Shown here: in pieces, positions 36,050 through 45,823 of the stretch
Position numbering within the stretch: the first letter of the stretch is position 1
Layout: each line of letters begins with the position of its first letter
From: Hymenobacter volaticus
GTDB taxonomy: Bacteria > Bacteroidota > Bacteroidia > Cytophagales > Hymenobacteraceae
Length of the DNA stretch: 64,000 nucleotides
NCBI RefSeq assembly: GCF_022921055.1
Contig: NZ_CP095061.1
Coordinates: 907,501-971,500 of the forward strand
Direction: 5' to 3'
Translations under genes and position numbers: made by a program
The notes under the pieces: model-generated
The model's database searches: none
What the model was told of the DNA's origin: nothing
The model's input: the letters and a program-made list of their open reading frames with translations, nothing else

Positions 36050-36482
36050 AGCAAGGGAAGTAAGGTGGGAGGAACAAGCAGCCAAGGGTAGATAATGGCT
36101 GTGTATTTCTTACGCCTCCTCAGTTCCGACGTTTCTGTGCAGCTTGCCGTTTACTACGTTTGCAACTCGTCACTTTTCACTTGATATACTCAAGTAAAAT
36201 TCTGTAAATGAGTGCCATACGCATAGGCAAGGAATGGCGATGTTGCCCTGCTTTGCGGAAAATACGGACACGAAAAATACGTGCTTCACACAAGCCGTTT
36301 CTGCAAAACCAGTTGATAGTAACAGCAGCCCAGATTGCAACCAGAAACCAAGGAGCTGGACTGTTAATCACTTCCGCTACCTCAAGCCCTGACTATTCTG
36401 TCAGGCCTCCTTAGGAAGCTAGTTGCCTACACGTAGCATGAGGCGAAACGGAAGTTTTCTGTTCAGGAGTCAGATTCTGTTG
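36050..36482. other. Gene-free interval
   Basis: About 430 bp between the DUF892 start and the end of the secreted-protein gene. A 64-codon minus-strand ORF (36177-36371) lacks family support and is probably spurious. AAATACGTGCTT at 36275-36286 resembles the shared 12-bp motif. I see no other structure. Confidence 0.4.
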
Positions 36483-37420
36483 CTACAGACCTCGGTTGTA
36501 GATGCTGATGGCTTGCCGCATGTTGTTCTGGCTTTTGCCACCCAACACCAAGGGAACGATAAGGAAGGGATACCGCCGTAGACCAGAGGTGAAATGACTG
36601 CTCCGTTGCTTTTATCGGAATTCAAGCTTGCAATAAGCCCGGCCACCATCAAACCGCCGCCCGCAACATAGCTCAGGGTGGTGTACCGTTGGTATTGGCG
36701 GGCTTGAAGCAACAGATTGGTGCAGGTCTGGTTGTCGGCGGTGGCCAACATCAGGTTGCGCAGGTTCAAATCTTCGATGGGGCCATTGTCCTTGCTGAAG
36801 TATTCGGTTTTGGTGGTGCGGTACACAGGGCCGCCGTAACCGTAAGGGTTACCAAACCCCCCAAATCCGCCGTAGCGCCCGTAGCCGTAGGGGCTGCCAA
36901 AGCCGTTGCCAGCATACTGCGTACTCGTGATAGAGTACAGGCTAAGCCGGCCTACTCGGTCGCGGCGGAGCGTGGTTTCGCGCGACGAGCGGCCCGGCAG
37001 GGTGGTGCGCACATAAAAGCCGGTTTCGTCTTCGTAGTAGCGCACTTGGTCCAGATCGAACCGTTGCTGCCCATCGGCTAGCAGAAAAGACCGGCCAATA
37101 AGAGGCTGCTTGATGACGACGTCGTAGGCTTGGTAAACTTGCCCGCTCTTCAGGCCTATGGCAAAGCGCGTGGTATTAGCGGGTGGCAAAGCACCCCGTT
37201 GCTGCTGTTGCTGCCGCTCCGCCTCAGGCACAACAGGCGGGGCAGCTAATTGGCGCGGCGCGGTTTGGGGCGCGGCACGGCGCGTGGTGTCAGGAGTGGC
37301 AGGTTGGGCAGTGGGCGTAGGCAGCGTGTTGAGCTGGCGCGGGCCTTCCTGGGCCTGTGCCGCAACAGATTGCAACAAGGAAAAGCTGCTCAGCAACACC
37401 AAAACCGAACGGTACATCAT
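36483..37420 (-). CDS. Secreted Gly/Tyr-rich protein, unknown function, one frameshift
   Basis: An exported protein with a signal peptide (VLVLLSSFSLLQSVAAQAQ), a Pro/Thr/Gln-rich linker (residues 25-85), a globular part with VYQAYDVVIKQPL, a Gly/Tyr-rich stretch (YGYGRYGGFGGFGNPYGYGG) and two hydrophobic C-terminal segments. I do not recognise a family. The frame breaks near 36567-36569; one added C on the minus strand gives a hydrophobic end F-L-I-V-P-L-V-L-G-G and a stop at 36483, for 312 residues. The tail read without this correction is strongly hydrophilic and implausible. Confidence 0.6.
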
Positions 37421-37511
37421 GACTAAGAAAGCGAGAAGGGATATGACGAGATGAAAGTAATGGTTGACTTGCAAAAACGTGCATCCCGTGCCTTCTAAGC
37501 CATCTGCTGTT

Positions 37512-37922
37512 CTATTTTAGAAGCTTTTCCAACAAACTCATGCTGTCAACCATATCGGCGGCGGTTTCAAAATCCAGCGGCTTCAAAATGTAGCCATTCA
37601 CGCCTAGGTTTTGCACGTTCAGCCGGTCAACATCCAGCACCGAAGTAGTCGTGACAAACACCGGAATAGTTGATAAGTCCGGGTACTTGCGGATTTCAGC
37701 CAGAAACTCGTGGCCGTTCATCTTGGGCATATTCAAGTCCAGCAAAATCACTTCGGGAAGGGGCTGAATCGGCTCTACACCGTTGGTGCCGAGCAGCAAG
37801 TCCAGCGCTTCCAAGCCGTTGAAGGCGGTGTAGAGCTGGTGCTGAATATTAAATTTTTCGAAAGACTTTTTGACGGTCATGGTGTCAAAAAAATCGTCCT
37901 CAACAAGCAGTACTGAGCGCAT
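37512..37922 (-). CDS. Single-domain response regulator
   Basis: A 136-residue CheY-like receiver without output domain. The acidic pocket is LVEDDFFD, the phosphorylated Asp lies in LLDLNMPKMNG (near residue 63), then VTTTS and the Lys in LKPLD. It closely resembles Rcp1-type receivers that partner with membrane or phytochrome kinases. I chose the ATG at 37922. It starts 92 bp after the stop of the upstream histidine kinase, its likely phosphodonor. Confidence 0.9.
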   Translation of the reverse strand: MRSVLLVEDDFFDTMTVKKSFEKFNIQHQLYTAFNGLEALDLLLGTNGVEPIQPLPEVILLDLNMPKMNGHEFLAEIRKYPDLSTIPVFVTTTSVLDVDRLNVQNLGVNGYILKPLDFETAADMVDSMSLLEKLLK

Positions 37923-38014
37923 AGGGGGGTGGTAAGGTGGTGAAATACGAAATGGGGACGGTGCGAGTACAACTGCCTCTGATAACATACCAGTAGCACA
38001 ACTCTGCAAGTCGC

Positions 38015-39502
38015 CTATTTCGGCCAGGTGAAGACGAACGTGGCACCCTGGCCCACTGCCGATTCGACGTGGATAGTGCCTTTTTGCTCGTCGATGATCT
38101 TCTTAACGATACTTAGTCCAATACCGGTGCTTTCGGCGGTGTGCCGGTCACGGAGGGTCTGGAAAATCAGGAAAATCTTGTCGTGGTATTCTGGGGCAAT
38201 GCCCGGGCCATCGTCCTGCACCCGAAATTCGTAGCAGCGCCCGACGTCGCGGCACCCGATGGTGATGGTGCCGGTTGGCTGGTGATGGTACTTAACGGCG
38301 TTGCCGATTAAATTGGTGAATACCTGCTCCAAGCTCAGGCGGTCGGTTAGAAAAGAAGGCAGCGGATCAGGGCGGAGCACCTGGAAACCCGCCGGAACTA
38401 CCATTTCGGTTACTTCACTCACCAACTGATCGACGTTTACTTGCACCTCGGCTTGGTCGGCCCGGCCAGCGCGGGCGTATGCCAACAGTCCGTTGATGAG
38501 GTCCTCCAGCCGGCTTAGGCGGCCTTTCATCATGTCTAGGTACTGCCGCATCTGTTGGCTTATCTCGCTCGCCAACTCGTCTTCAATCCACTTCAATACC
38601 GTTGTGACGCCCCGGAGTGGCGCCTTCAAGTCGTGGGCGGCCACGTAGGCAAACTGGTCGAGTTCTTTGTTGCGGTTTTTCAGGGTCGTGAAGTTCTCTT
38701 CCAGCGTTTGGGTCATCCGGTTGAGCGAGGTGGCCAAGTTGCCGAGGCTGTCTTGCTGCTCTTCGCTGCGGATTTTCACGGTGTAGTCGCCCTGCACCAC
38801 TCGTTCGGCCAGTTCCTCGATAATATCGATACGGCGGGTTGTGTCCTCGTTTACCCGCGTTAGTTCCTCTTGCAGGAGCTGGTTGGCTTTTAGCTCGCGC
38901 GAAATCTTCAGAAACAGCCACAGCACAATCATAATGGCCAGTACCGCCGCCACGATAATGGCGAAGGGAGTTGTGTTCTGATAGAAATCCTGGTACTGCA
39001 TCCGGTTGCGCAAGAGGTCTTCCTCCGACGTGCGCAGCCGCACAAGTAATGTGTTTAACTGGTTGAGGTTGTTTTGGTCGGCTATCACCAAATCGCGCGC
39101 GGCCTCTGGCGAGGGAGGCAGGACGGTCCATTGGCGCAGAAACGACTTTTCTTGGCCTACCAACCGCCGGAGCGTGTCGAGGCGGCTTTGCTGCTCCGGG
39201 TTGTCGCGGGTGAGTTCCTGCAACGAATCCAAATCCACCCGAACCGCCTGAAATCCGTCGCGAAAGGCCAGTAAGTAGTTGTTGTCGCCGATGAGCAAGA
39301 AGCCCCGCACCGACATTTGCGCGTCCCGGATGCGGAGGCGCAAATCCGAGGTGTATCGGAGCACTTGGTTGGTATGCTGCACCTCTCGGGTGTAAAACGA
39401 CAATTGCTGGATGCTTTTATAAGCCCCCAGGGACGTAAGCAGCAGAACAGACAGGGCAAGGCTAAAGCCCAGAATTATTTTGGTATTGAGCTTTAAACGC
39501 AT
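38015..39502 (-). CDS. CHASE3-HAMP sensor histidine kinase
   Basis: A 495-residue membrane kinase: TM helix at about residues 8-28, a periplasmic CHASE3-like helical domain (30-180), a second TM helix (about 183-203), HAMP and coiled coil, HisKA with the phosphorylated His in VAAHDLKAPLRG, and HATPase with N box NLIGNAVKYHH, G1 DDGPGI and G2 STGIGLSIVKK. The kinase part is of the phytochrome-like type that signals to single-domain receivers; one is encoded just downstream. The ligand is unknown. The interval upstream (39503-39782) has no gene. Confidence 0.9.
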   Translation of the reverse strand: MRLKLNTKIILGFSLALSVLLLTSLGAYKSIQQLSFYTREVQHTNQVLRYTSDLRLRIRDAQMSVRGFLLIGDNNYLLAFRDGFQAVRVDLDSLQELTRDNPEQQSRLDTLRRLVGQEKSFLRQWTVLPPSPEAARDLVIADQNNLNQLNTLLVRLRTSEEDLLRNRMQYQDFYQNTTPFAIIVAAVLAIMIVLWLFLKISRELKANQLLQEELTRVNEDTTRRIDIIEELAERVVQGDYTVKIRSEEQQDSLGNLATSLNRMTQTLEENFTTLKNRNKELDQFAYVAAHDLKAPLRGVTTVLKWIEDELASEISQQMRQYLDMMKGRLSRLEDLINGLLAYARAGRADQAEVQVNVDQLVSEVTEMVVPAGFQVLRPDPLPSFLTDRLSLEQVFTNLIGNAVKYHHQPTGTITIGCRDVGRCYEFRVQDDGPGIAPEYHDKIFLIFQTLRDRHTAESTGIGLSIVKKIIDEQKGTIHVESAVGQGATFVFTWPK

Positions 39503-39782
39503 CGAAGAATAACCATGAACTTAAGTCAGAGCACTTACGGGCTTGCCAGAGTAACGGTTGAGCCGGCTCGTAAACCGTTGCCTAGAGGCCCCGATAAGCA
39601 AAGAAGACGTGGTGCAGCGTCGAGCCCGCCAAGTGCCTAAAGCCACAGTTTGTGCCGCTAGCCACAGCTAATTCGAGCCCTGAGTAGAGCTAACGCACAC
39701 GCAACGGCCCTACCCCGTAATGTTGCTCGTCCTACCACTCGTATCTTCGCCTCATTCGTGCGTCTTTGTTTGCATTGCCTCC

Positions 39783-40595
39783 ATGTCCGCTCCCGACCTT
39801 ATCACCAGCCCTCAGAATCCGCGCATCAAAAACTTGCTGCGCTTGCAGCAGAAGTCGTCGGAACGGCGCGAGCAAGGCCTCACTATTATTGAAGGGCACC
39901 GGGAGCTAACCGTTGCGCACGGTGCCGGCGTGGCCGTTACGGCCTTGTTTGTATGTCGGGAGTTAGCGGGCGACGCGCAGATGCAAGAGTTGCGGGCGTT
40001 GCTTGGCGCAGGCCCGACCGAGTGGTTCGAGGTGTCGAAAGCAGTGTTCGAGAAGGTAGCCTACCGCGAAGGTTCCGACGGGGTGCTGGCTTTGGTGCGG
40101 CCACCGCGGCTCACGCTGGCTAGCTTACCACTGCCTGCCGCGCCGTTGTTGCTGGTATTGGAGTCGGTGGAAAAGCCCGGCAACCTAGGCGCCATTCTGC
40201 GCACTGCCGATGCTGCGCAAGCCACCGCCGTTATCGTCTGCGACCCGCGCACCGACCTCTACAACCCCAATGCTATTCGGGCCAGCATCGGGTGCAGCTT
40301 CACGGTGCCAACCGTGGCCACCACGCGTGCCGAGCTACTTGCCTGGTGCCGGGAGCATGGCATTCGCACCTACGCTGCTGCTCTCACCGAGCGGGCTGTG
40401 CCCTACACCACCTGCAACTTCCGGGGTCCGACCGCTCTCGTAATGGGCACCGAAGCCGACGGTCTGACGCCCGAGCTCATGCAGGCCTGCGACCAAACCA
40501 TCATCATCCCCATGCGTGGCGCCATCGACTCGCTGAACGTAAGCACCGCCACGGCCATCCTCACATTTGAGGCCCTGCGGCAGCGGGAAGCATGA
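39783..40595 (+). CDS. TrmH/SpoU family RNA 2'-O-methyltransferase
   Basis: A 270-residue SPOUT-class methyltransferase with an N-terminal substrate-binding domain (LITSPQNPRIKNLLRL) and the three SpoU motifs: LESVEKPGNLGAILRTADA, LVMGTEADGLTPEL and IPMRGAIDSLNVSTATAI, which form the knotted SAM site. It should methylate a ribose in rRNA or tRNA; the exact site cannot be told. I chose the ATG at 39783, giving the usual N terminus. It is convergent with the TonB receptor. Confidence 0.88.
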   Translation: MSAPDLITSPQNPRIKNLLRLQQKSSERREQGLTIIEGHRELTVAHGAGVAVTALFVCRELAGDAQMQELRALLGAGPTEWFEVSKAVFEKVAYREGSDGVLALVRPPRLTLASLPLPAAPLLLVLESVEKPGNLGAILRTADAAQATAVIVCDPRTDLYNPNAIRASIGCSFTVPTVATTRAELLAWCREHGIRTYAAALTERAVPYTTCNFRGPTALVMGTEADGLTPELMQACDQTIIIPMRGAIDSLNVSTATAILTFEALRQREA

Positions 40596-40616
40596 AAAGA
40601 AACTAGCAGCTAAGCC

Positions 40617-42809
40617 CTAAAACCTAACCGTAGCTGACAGGTTGATGACCCGGCCTTCCACGGGCGCCCAAAGCTGAGGAAAATCAGGGTTGAGGCGTGA
40701 GCCTAGCACGACCGCTTCGCGGCGAGTCTGGCGGTAATCGAACAGGTTTTCGCCGTTGAGCACCAAAATCAAAGGGCCCTGATGGTAGCGGACTAAAGCG
40801 GCCACAATAGGATAGCCCGGCGTTTGGCGCCCATCGGAAAGATATTGGCGGCCGGTGTAGCTGGCTTCAATGCCCGCGGCCCAACGTTCCGAAAACTCCT
40901 GCGTGGCCACTGCTGCCAGCTTGTGGCGAGCCGCCAGCTCTACATTGGGGTTCACGGCGTCGTAGCGGCGCCGTGCATACGTAAACACGTACCCCAAATA
41001 CAGTTCGGTTGCATCGGCGCGCAGGCGCATATAGGTTTCGGTGCCCTCACTCACTACGGGCCGTGCCGCATTAAACCAATACAGCGGCGACAGGCCCGCG
41101 CCGCTGCCCGCCGTGGGTTCCGATAGTATCAACGGGTCGTTGATGCGGGTGTAAAAGAAGCCTTGGTTTAAGGTGAGAGTGAAGGTGGGCGAAAAGGTAC
41201 GTTGATAGTTTACGTCGCCGTTCAGACCCGTGGACCGTTCGGCGTGCAAGCCAACCAGAGGTTGTACTTGCGGATAGTCTCGCTCGTCTAACTCGTTTAC
41301 GTACGGCACCGGCACGCGGTAGCCCAAGCCTCCGTTGAGGCGGGCCGTTACTTGCTCCGAGAAGCGGTAAAGCAGGCCAAGGCGTGGCAGCAGAAAATTG
41401 CCGTATTGGTTGTGATGGTCGAGGCGCAGGCCCGCCTGTACCGTTAAAGCCGTTAGCACCTGCCAGTCGTCTTGCGCGAAGCCCCCAACGGTGGCATACG
41501 TATAGTGCCCGGCCGGCAGAGCCGACGCACTGGCTTGCGGCCGAAGCTGCTCGCCATTGAAATTGAGCCCAGCTACAACTGTGTGCTGCTGACCCAGCCG
41601 GTGCAGGTAACTTGCCTCCGAATAGTACGACAACTGCCTTGCCCTGAAATCCACCGTGTTGTTGCTTACCCGTCGGTCGAAGCTGCTGAGCGTGCCTTTG
41701 GCCGTTAGCGTGCCCCCGGCCACGCTGTCTTGAGTGTACACCGCATCGGCGGTATGGCGCTGCATTTTGTTGATCACAAAGTATTGATGCAGGGCATCAG
41801 CGTCTTCGCGTACCACTTGCTGGTCGCCGCCCCGGCGGTCTTCCACGGTGCCGGTGTAGCCGAGGGCCAGTTGGCCGTGCGCATTCGGGTAAACAAACAG
41901 GCGCGGGTGAACGGTGAAGTTGCGCAGGCGGGGCACGTCCGTAAACCCATCATCGTTCACGTCGACATCCTGCTGCCGTGTGCCGCCCACAAAGAGCGTA
42001 TAGCCCATTTTCTGGTTGCGGCCCGAGGCAAACCCATTCAGGTTGGACTCGCGCAGAGTGCTCTGGTTAAGCGTGATACTCCGCTCCGGACTGCCTAGCT
42101 TCGGCTGCTTGGAAACCAGGTTCACCAGACCCGCAATGGCCCCACCGCCGTACAAGGTGCTCGACGAACCCTTGATCAGCTCGATCTGCCGCAAATCCAG
42201 CGGTGGCACCTGCAAAATGCCGAACGAGCCCGCGTAGCCACCAAACAGCGGCAACCCGTCGCGCAGAATTTGCGAGTAACGGCCTTGCAAACCCTGAATG
42301 CGCAGGTCGGCATTGCCGGTAGTAGGCTGCGTGGGCTGAATCTGAGTGCCCGCAATGTCGCCGAGCAAGGAGGCAATGTTGCCGGGCTTGATGGCGTTTT
42401 CTTCCTGCAGTTCCTCTTCGCCCAGCACCTCAACCCGCGTCGGTAGGTCTTCGATGCGAGAATTGGTGCGCGTGCTGGTTACCACTACCTCATCGAGGTC
42501 GTTAGTTGCCGTGGCTAATAGCACCAATACTGGCCCACCCGTTTGGGGCAGCACAACATGCACACTTTTAGGGCGATACCCTAGGTAACTAACTACCACA
42601 TCGGCTGCGGAGCCAGGAACGTTGTCGAGCGACAGTTGGCCTTTCGTATCGGTGGCCGCGCCTAGTGTGGTGCCCAATACAGTAGCACTTACACCGGGCA
42701 AAGCCTCACGGGTGGTGGAGTCGCGCACTACCACCCGAATGGTATGTTGGGCCCAGGCTGTTGGTCCAATCAGCAGCAAGAAAAGCAGGGTAAGCTGTAG
42801 TGTTTTCAT
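40617..42809 (-). CDS. TonB-dependent outer-membrane receptor
   Basis: A 730-residue receptor for an unidentified ligand. It has a signal peptide (residues 1-20), a carboxypeptidase-regulatory-like domain (about 22-105) typical of Bacteroidota receptors, a TonB-box-like DLDEVVVTSTRTNS, a plug domain (about 110-225, with LRIQGLQGRYSQILRDGLPLFGG), and a beta barrel ending in Phe. No SusD gene follows, so it is not a SusCD pair; the overall type resembles siderophore, metal or cobalamin receptors. The ATG at 42809 gives a clean signal peptide. Confidence 0.92.
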   Translation of the reverse strand: MKTLQLTLLFLLLIGPTAWAQHTIRVVVRDSTTREALPGVSATVLGTTLGAATDTKGQLSLDNVPGSAADVVVSYLGYRPKSVHVVLPQTGGPVLVLLATATNDLDEVVVTSTRTNSRIEDLPTRVEVLGEEELQEENAIKPGNIASLLGDIAGTQIQPTQPTTGNADLRIQGLQGRYSQILRDGLPLFGGYAGSFGILQVPPLDLRQIELIKGSSSTLYGGGAIAGLVNLVSKQPKLGSPERSITLNQSTLRESNLNGFASGRNQKMGYTLFVGGTRQQDVDVNDDGFTDVPRLRNFTVHPRLFVYPNAHGQLALGYTGTVEDRRGGDQQVVREDADALHQYFVINKMQRHTADAVYTQDSVAGGTLTAKGTLSSFDRRVSNNTVDFRARQLSYYSEASYLHRLGQQHTVVAGLNFNGEQLRPQASASALPAGHYTYATVGGFAQDDWQVLTALTVQAGLRLDHHNQYGNFLLPRLGLLYRFSEQVTARLNGGLGYRVPVPYVNELDERDYPQVQPLVGLHAERSTGLNGDVNYQRTFSPTFTLTLNQGFFYTRINDPLILSEPTAGSGAGLSPLYWFNAARPVVSEGTETYMRLRADATELYLGYVFTYARRRYDAVNPNVELAARHKLAAVATQEFSERWAAGIEASYTGRQYLSDGRQTPGYPIVAALVRYHQGPLILVLNGENLFDYRQTRREAVVLGSRLNPDFPQLWAPVEGRVINLSATVRF

Positions 42810-43002
42810 AAGCAACCAACGAAGTACAGGCGCCTTTCTGAAGAAAGCCTGAAGAAGCTAAAGGCTGCCATGCAATAGTGCAGAGTTAAGCTTGCGCAGA
42901 ACGAGCTAGAGTTAGCGTGATGAAGCAGGTTGTTTTCACGTACACGGCACACTTCGTCTACGTACATCTGTTGCCGCTATTAATTCACTGATTATTGTGC
43001 TT

Positions 43003-43284
43003 ATGACTTCTCTTCCTGACCACCGCACCTTACACATCCACGGCCGCGTCCAAGGCGTTTTCTTTCGCCAGAGCACCCGCACCGAAGCGCAACGCCTTGG
43101 CCTCACCGGCTACGCCCGCAACAACCCCGACGGCACCGTCACTGTCGAAGCCGAAGGACCAGCCGACGCCTTGGATGCGCTGGAAGCATGGTGCCACCAA
43201 GGCCCCGCCGCAGCGCGAGTAGACAAGGTGGAAGTGGAAACAGGAGAAGTGCAGGGTTACCCGACGTTTGAAGTGCGGCGCTAA
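43003..43284 (+). CDS. acyP: Acylphosphatase
   Basis: A 93-residue enzyme that hydrolyses acyl phosphates. The signature HGRVQGVFFRQSTRTEAQRL holds the catalytic Arg, and GYARNNPDGTVTVEAEG holds the catalytic Asn. Length is normal. I chose the ATG at 43003; a GTG two codons upstream is possible. The next gene, a lipoprotein on the same strand, begins 53 bp downstream. Confidence 0.93.
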   Translation: MTSLPDHRTLHIHGRVQGVFFRQSTRTEAQRLGLTGYARNNPDGTVTVEAEGPADALDALEAWCHQGPAAARVDKVEVETGEVQGYPTFEVRR

Positions 43285-43337
43285 AGGTGGGATCAAGCCT
43301 GAAGCGGTTATCTTGGTTGGGTTTCACTCAATTTCTT

Positions 43338-44327
43338 ATGCCGATCATGCGTCAACTTACGGTTTGTATTGCTAGCTCTTGGCTGTTGTTGGCTTGTTCA
43401 GCTGACCCTGAAGCGGCGAAAACCACCGTTCCAGCCGCGCCGCCAGTATCGGCAGAGTTTTCGCGCTACTGGTACGCGGGGCAAGCCGAGCTAAGTCGCT
43501 ACCAGCTCCAGCAAAATCGCTACGACGCTATTTACCCCGGCGAGGCAGTGTTAGTATTCGTCACCGAGGATTTTCTGCCCAACAAGCAAGTGAAAATGGA
43601 AGGCGGTAAAACCGCTGAAACGGCTACGTCGGTGCTGAAGATGAACCAGATGCGCCGTTTCGCTACCGGTATCTACGATTATTCGATCAACACTTCGGTG
43701 TTCACACCCGTCGCCACCAGCCAATTCCCGCACACTTTCAAAGTTGCCACCTCGGTGCAGGACTGGTGCGGGCAGACCTATAGCCAACTCAACCTGCGCC
43801 GTAACAAGTACCATCTCGAAGCGCATTCTTACTTTCAGCAGGAAGCCGACCAAGTTGATTCGTTGGAAGCCGTAGTGCTAGAAGACGAGCTTTGGACCCG
43901 CCTACGCCTCGACCCCAAGGCCTTGCCCCTGGGCAAGCTGCGCATCATTCCAGGAACGGTAGCTTCCCGGCTGCGCCACCAGCCACTGCGCGTAGAAACA
44001 GCTAGCGCCGAGCTAACTCCTTACCGCAGACTGGTGTTCAAACCAACTCAAGCCGGGGCCGCGCTGCAAGCCTACACGCTGACTTATCCGGATACGAAAC
44101 GTACGCTCACCATCGTGTTCGAGCAGGCTTTTCCGTATCTGATTGCCGGTTGGGAAGACACCTACAACGGCCAGATGCGCTTCGGCAACCAGACCTACGG
44201 TAGTGCCGAGTTGCTCACCACCCGCGCCATCCGCACCAACACCCTTAAATCCGATTACTGGCAGCGCCACACCCGCGCCGATTCGGTGCTGCGGCGGCAG
44301 CTAGGAGTTACAGGATTTGGCAACTAA
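43338..44327 (+). CDS. Lipoprotein, unknown function
   Basis: A 329-residue exported lipoprotein with signal and lipobox (IASSWLLLACS). The mature part starts FSRYWYAGQAELSRYQLQQ and has VLVFVTEDFLPNKQVK; I recall this pattern from conserved Bacteroidota proteins, but I know no verified function. No catalytic motif is evident. It is a single globular domain with several conserved Trp/Tyr. It lies between acyP and cydA on the same strand but at operon-unlike distance from cydA (126 bp). Confidence 0.7.
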   Translation: MPIMRQLTVCIASSWLLLACSADPEAAKTTVPAAPPVSAEFSRYWYAGQAELSRYQLQQNRYDAIYPGEAVLVFVTEDFLPNKQVKMEGGKTAETATSVLKMNQMRRFATGIYDYSINTSVFTPVATSQFPHTFKVATSVQDWCGQTYSQLNLRRNKYHLEAHSYFQQEADQVDSLEAVVLEDELWTRLRLDPKALPLGKLRIIPGTVASRLRHQPLRVETASAELTPYRRLVFKPTQAGAALQAYTLTYPDTKRTLTIVFEQAFPYLIAGWEDTYNGQMRFGNQTYGSAELLTTRAIRTNTLKSDYWQRHTRADSVLRRQLGVTGFGN

Positions 44328-44453
44328 AAACGTGCCCGTGCAGGGATTGGGTAGTACCTTCGGGGTGTTGTAAGAGTAGGCCGTGCCTGGAGGCAGGCGT
44401 CGGCTGTTGCCACCGTCGTGAGGCGGCGGTTCACGCACTAAATACTCCGTACG

Positions 44454-45782
44454 ATGGACGATTTTATTGCTGCCCGGTCGCAAATGGCTTTGTCCCTGGG
44501 CTTCCACATCATCTTTTCGTGTATCGGGATGGTGATGCCGTTTTTCATGGCGGTTTCACACTTCCAGTGGCTTCGCAGCGGCGACGTCAACTATAAAAAC
44601 CTAACCAAAGCCTGGAGCAAGGGCGTCGCTATTTTCTTTGCGACCGGGGCCGTTTCGGGTACTGTGCTGTCATTTGAATTGGGGCTGCTGTGGCCGAAAT
44701 TCATGGAGCACGCCGGCCCTATATTCGGGATGCCTTTCTCATTGGAGGGCACGGCATTCTTTATCGAAGCCATTGCATTGGGCTTCTACCTATACGGCTG
44801 GGGACGGTTTCACCCGTGGTTTCACTGGTTTACGGGCGTTGTGGTAGGCATAAGCGGCTTGGCCTCCGGTATTCTGGTGGTAGCCGCTAATGCCTGGATG
44901 AACAGCCCCGCCGGATTCGACTTCGTGAACGGGCAATATCTGAACATAGACCCCATGCGGGCCATGTTCAACGATGCGTGGTTGTCGCAGGCCATTCATA
45001 TGTCGCTTGCGGCATTTGCGGCCACTGGCTTTGCGGTTGCCGGTGTGCACGCCCTTATGATTTTGAAGCGGCGCAACGTGCAGTTTCACACCCGTGCCTT
45101 CCGGATTGCGGCCTTGTTTGCAGCTGTAGCGGCTGTGCTTCAGCCCCTGAGCGGTGACTTTTCCGCCAAAGATGTAGCCCGCCGTCAACCCGCCAAACTA
45201 GCCGCCATGGAGGCGCACTTCCACACCGAAAAACGCGCTTCGCTGGTGCTAGGCGGCCTGCCCGATGAGCAAGGCAAAAAAGTAAACTACGCCATCAAAA
45301 TACCGGGTATGCTTAGCTTCTTGGCGCACGGCAATTTCGAGCAGGAAGTCACGGGCCTCGATAAAATTCCGGTGGCCGATCAGCCGCCCGTGCTGGTGCC
45401 GCACCTGGCGTTTCAACTTATGGTCGGGCTCGGTATGGGTATGGTGGCGCTATCCGGAATCTACTTTCTAGCGATTTGGCGCAAAAAGCAGTGGCTCCGT
45501 AGCAACTGGCTTCTGAAATTGTTTGTGGCTGCCACGCCCGCTGGGTTCATTGCCGTGGAAGCCGGCTGGACCGTAACCGAAGTTGGTCGTCAGCCTTGGA
45601 TTATCAATGGCGTGATGCGCACCGCCGACGCCGTGACGCCGATGCCTGGCATTGCGTACTCGTTCTACCTGTTCTCGGCCGTGTACGTGTCGCTGAGTTT
45701 AGTGGTGATTTTCCTGCTATACCGCCAGATAAAGATGGTACCCGAGCTCTACGACCGGCCCGCGCAATTAGCCGCCGCGTAG
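44454..45782 (+). CDS. cydA: Cytochrome bd quinol oxidase subunit I
   Basis: Catalytic haem subunit of the cytochrome bd terminal oxidase, which oxidises quinol and reduces oxygen in the inner membrane. The 442-residue protein has about nine TM helices. Haem ligands fit His near residue 18 (LGFHIIFSCIG), His near 183 (QAIHMSLAAF) and Met in FQLMVGLGM. The GRQPW motif is intact. The Q loop is short (the CIO-like type). cydB follows 41 bp downstream. Confidence 0.95.
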   Translation: MDDFIAARSQMALSLGFHIIFSCIGMVMPFFMAVSHFQWLRSGDVNYKNLTKAWSKGVAIFFATGAVSGTVLSFELGLLWPKFMEHAGPIFGMPFSLEGTAFFIEAIALGFYLYGWGRFHPWFHWFTGVVVGISGLASGILVVAANAWMNSPAGFDFVNGQYLNIDPMRAMFNDAWLSQAIHMSLAAFAATGFAVAGVHALMILKRRNVQFHTRAFRIAALFAAVAAVLQPLSGDFSAKDVARRQPAKLAAMEAHFHTEKRASLVLGGLPDEQGKKVNYAIKIPGMLSFLAHGNFEQEVTGLDKIPVADQPPVLVPHLAFQLMVGLGMGMVALSGIYFLAIWRKKQWLRSNWLLKLFVAATPAGFIAVEAGWTVTEVGRQPWIINGVMRTADAVTPMPGIAYSFYLFSAVYVSLSLVVIFLLYRQIKMVPELYDRPAQLAAA

Positions 45783-45823
45783 CTTCGCTGCCTATTTCCA
45801 AGACGTTTTAATGCCTTTGCTTT

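Noticed and set aside
36177..36371. Hypothetical protein ORF on the minus strand
   Set aside because: No homology features, odd composition and no promoter; an open frame of 64 codons is expected by chance in a gap of this size.
43338..44327. Naming the lipoprotein as a septum formation inhibitor (Maf)
   Set aside because: The label exists for similar-looking proteins as far as I recall, but no Maf pyrophosphatase motif is present and the protein is exported.
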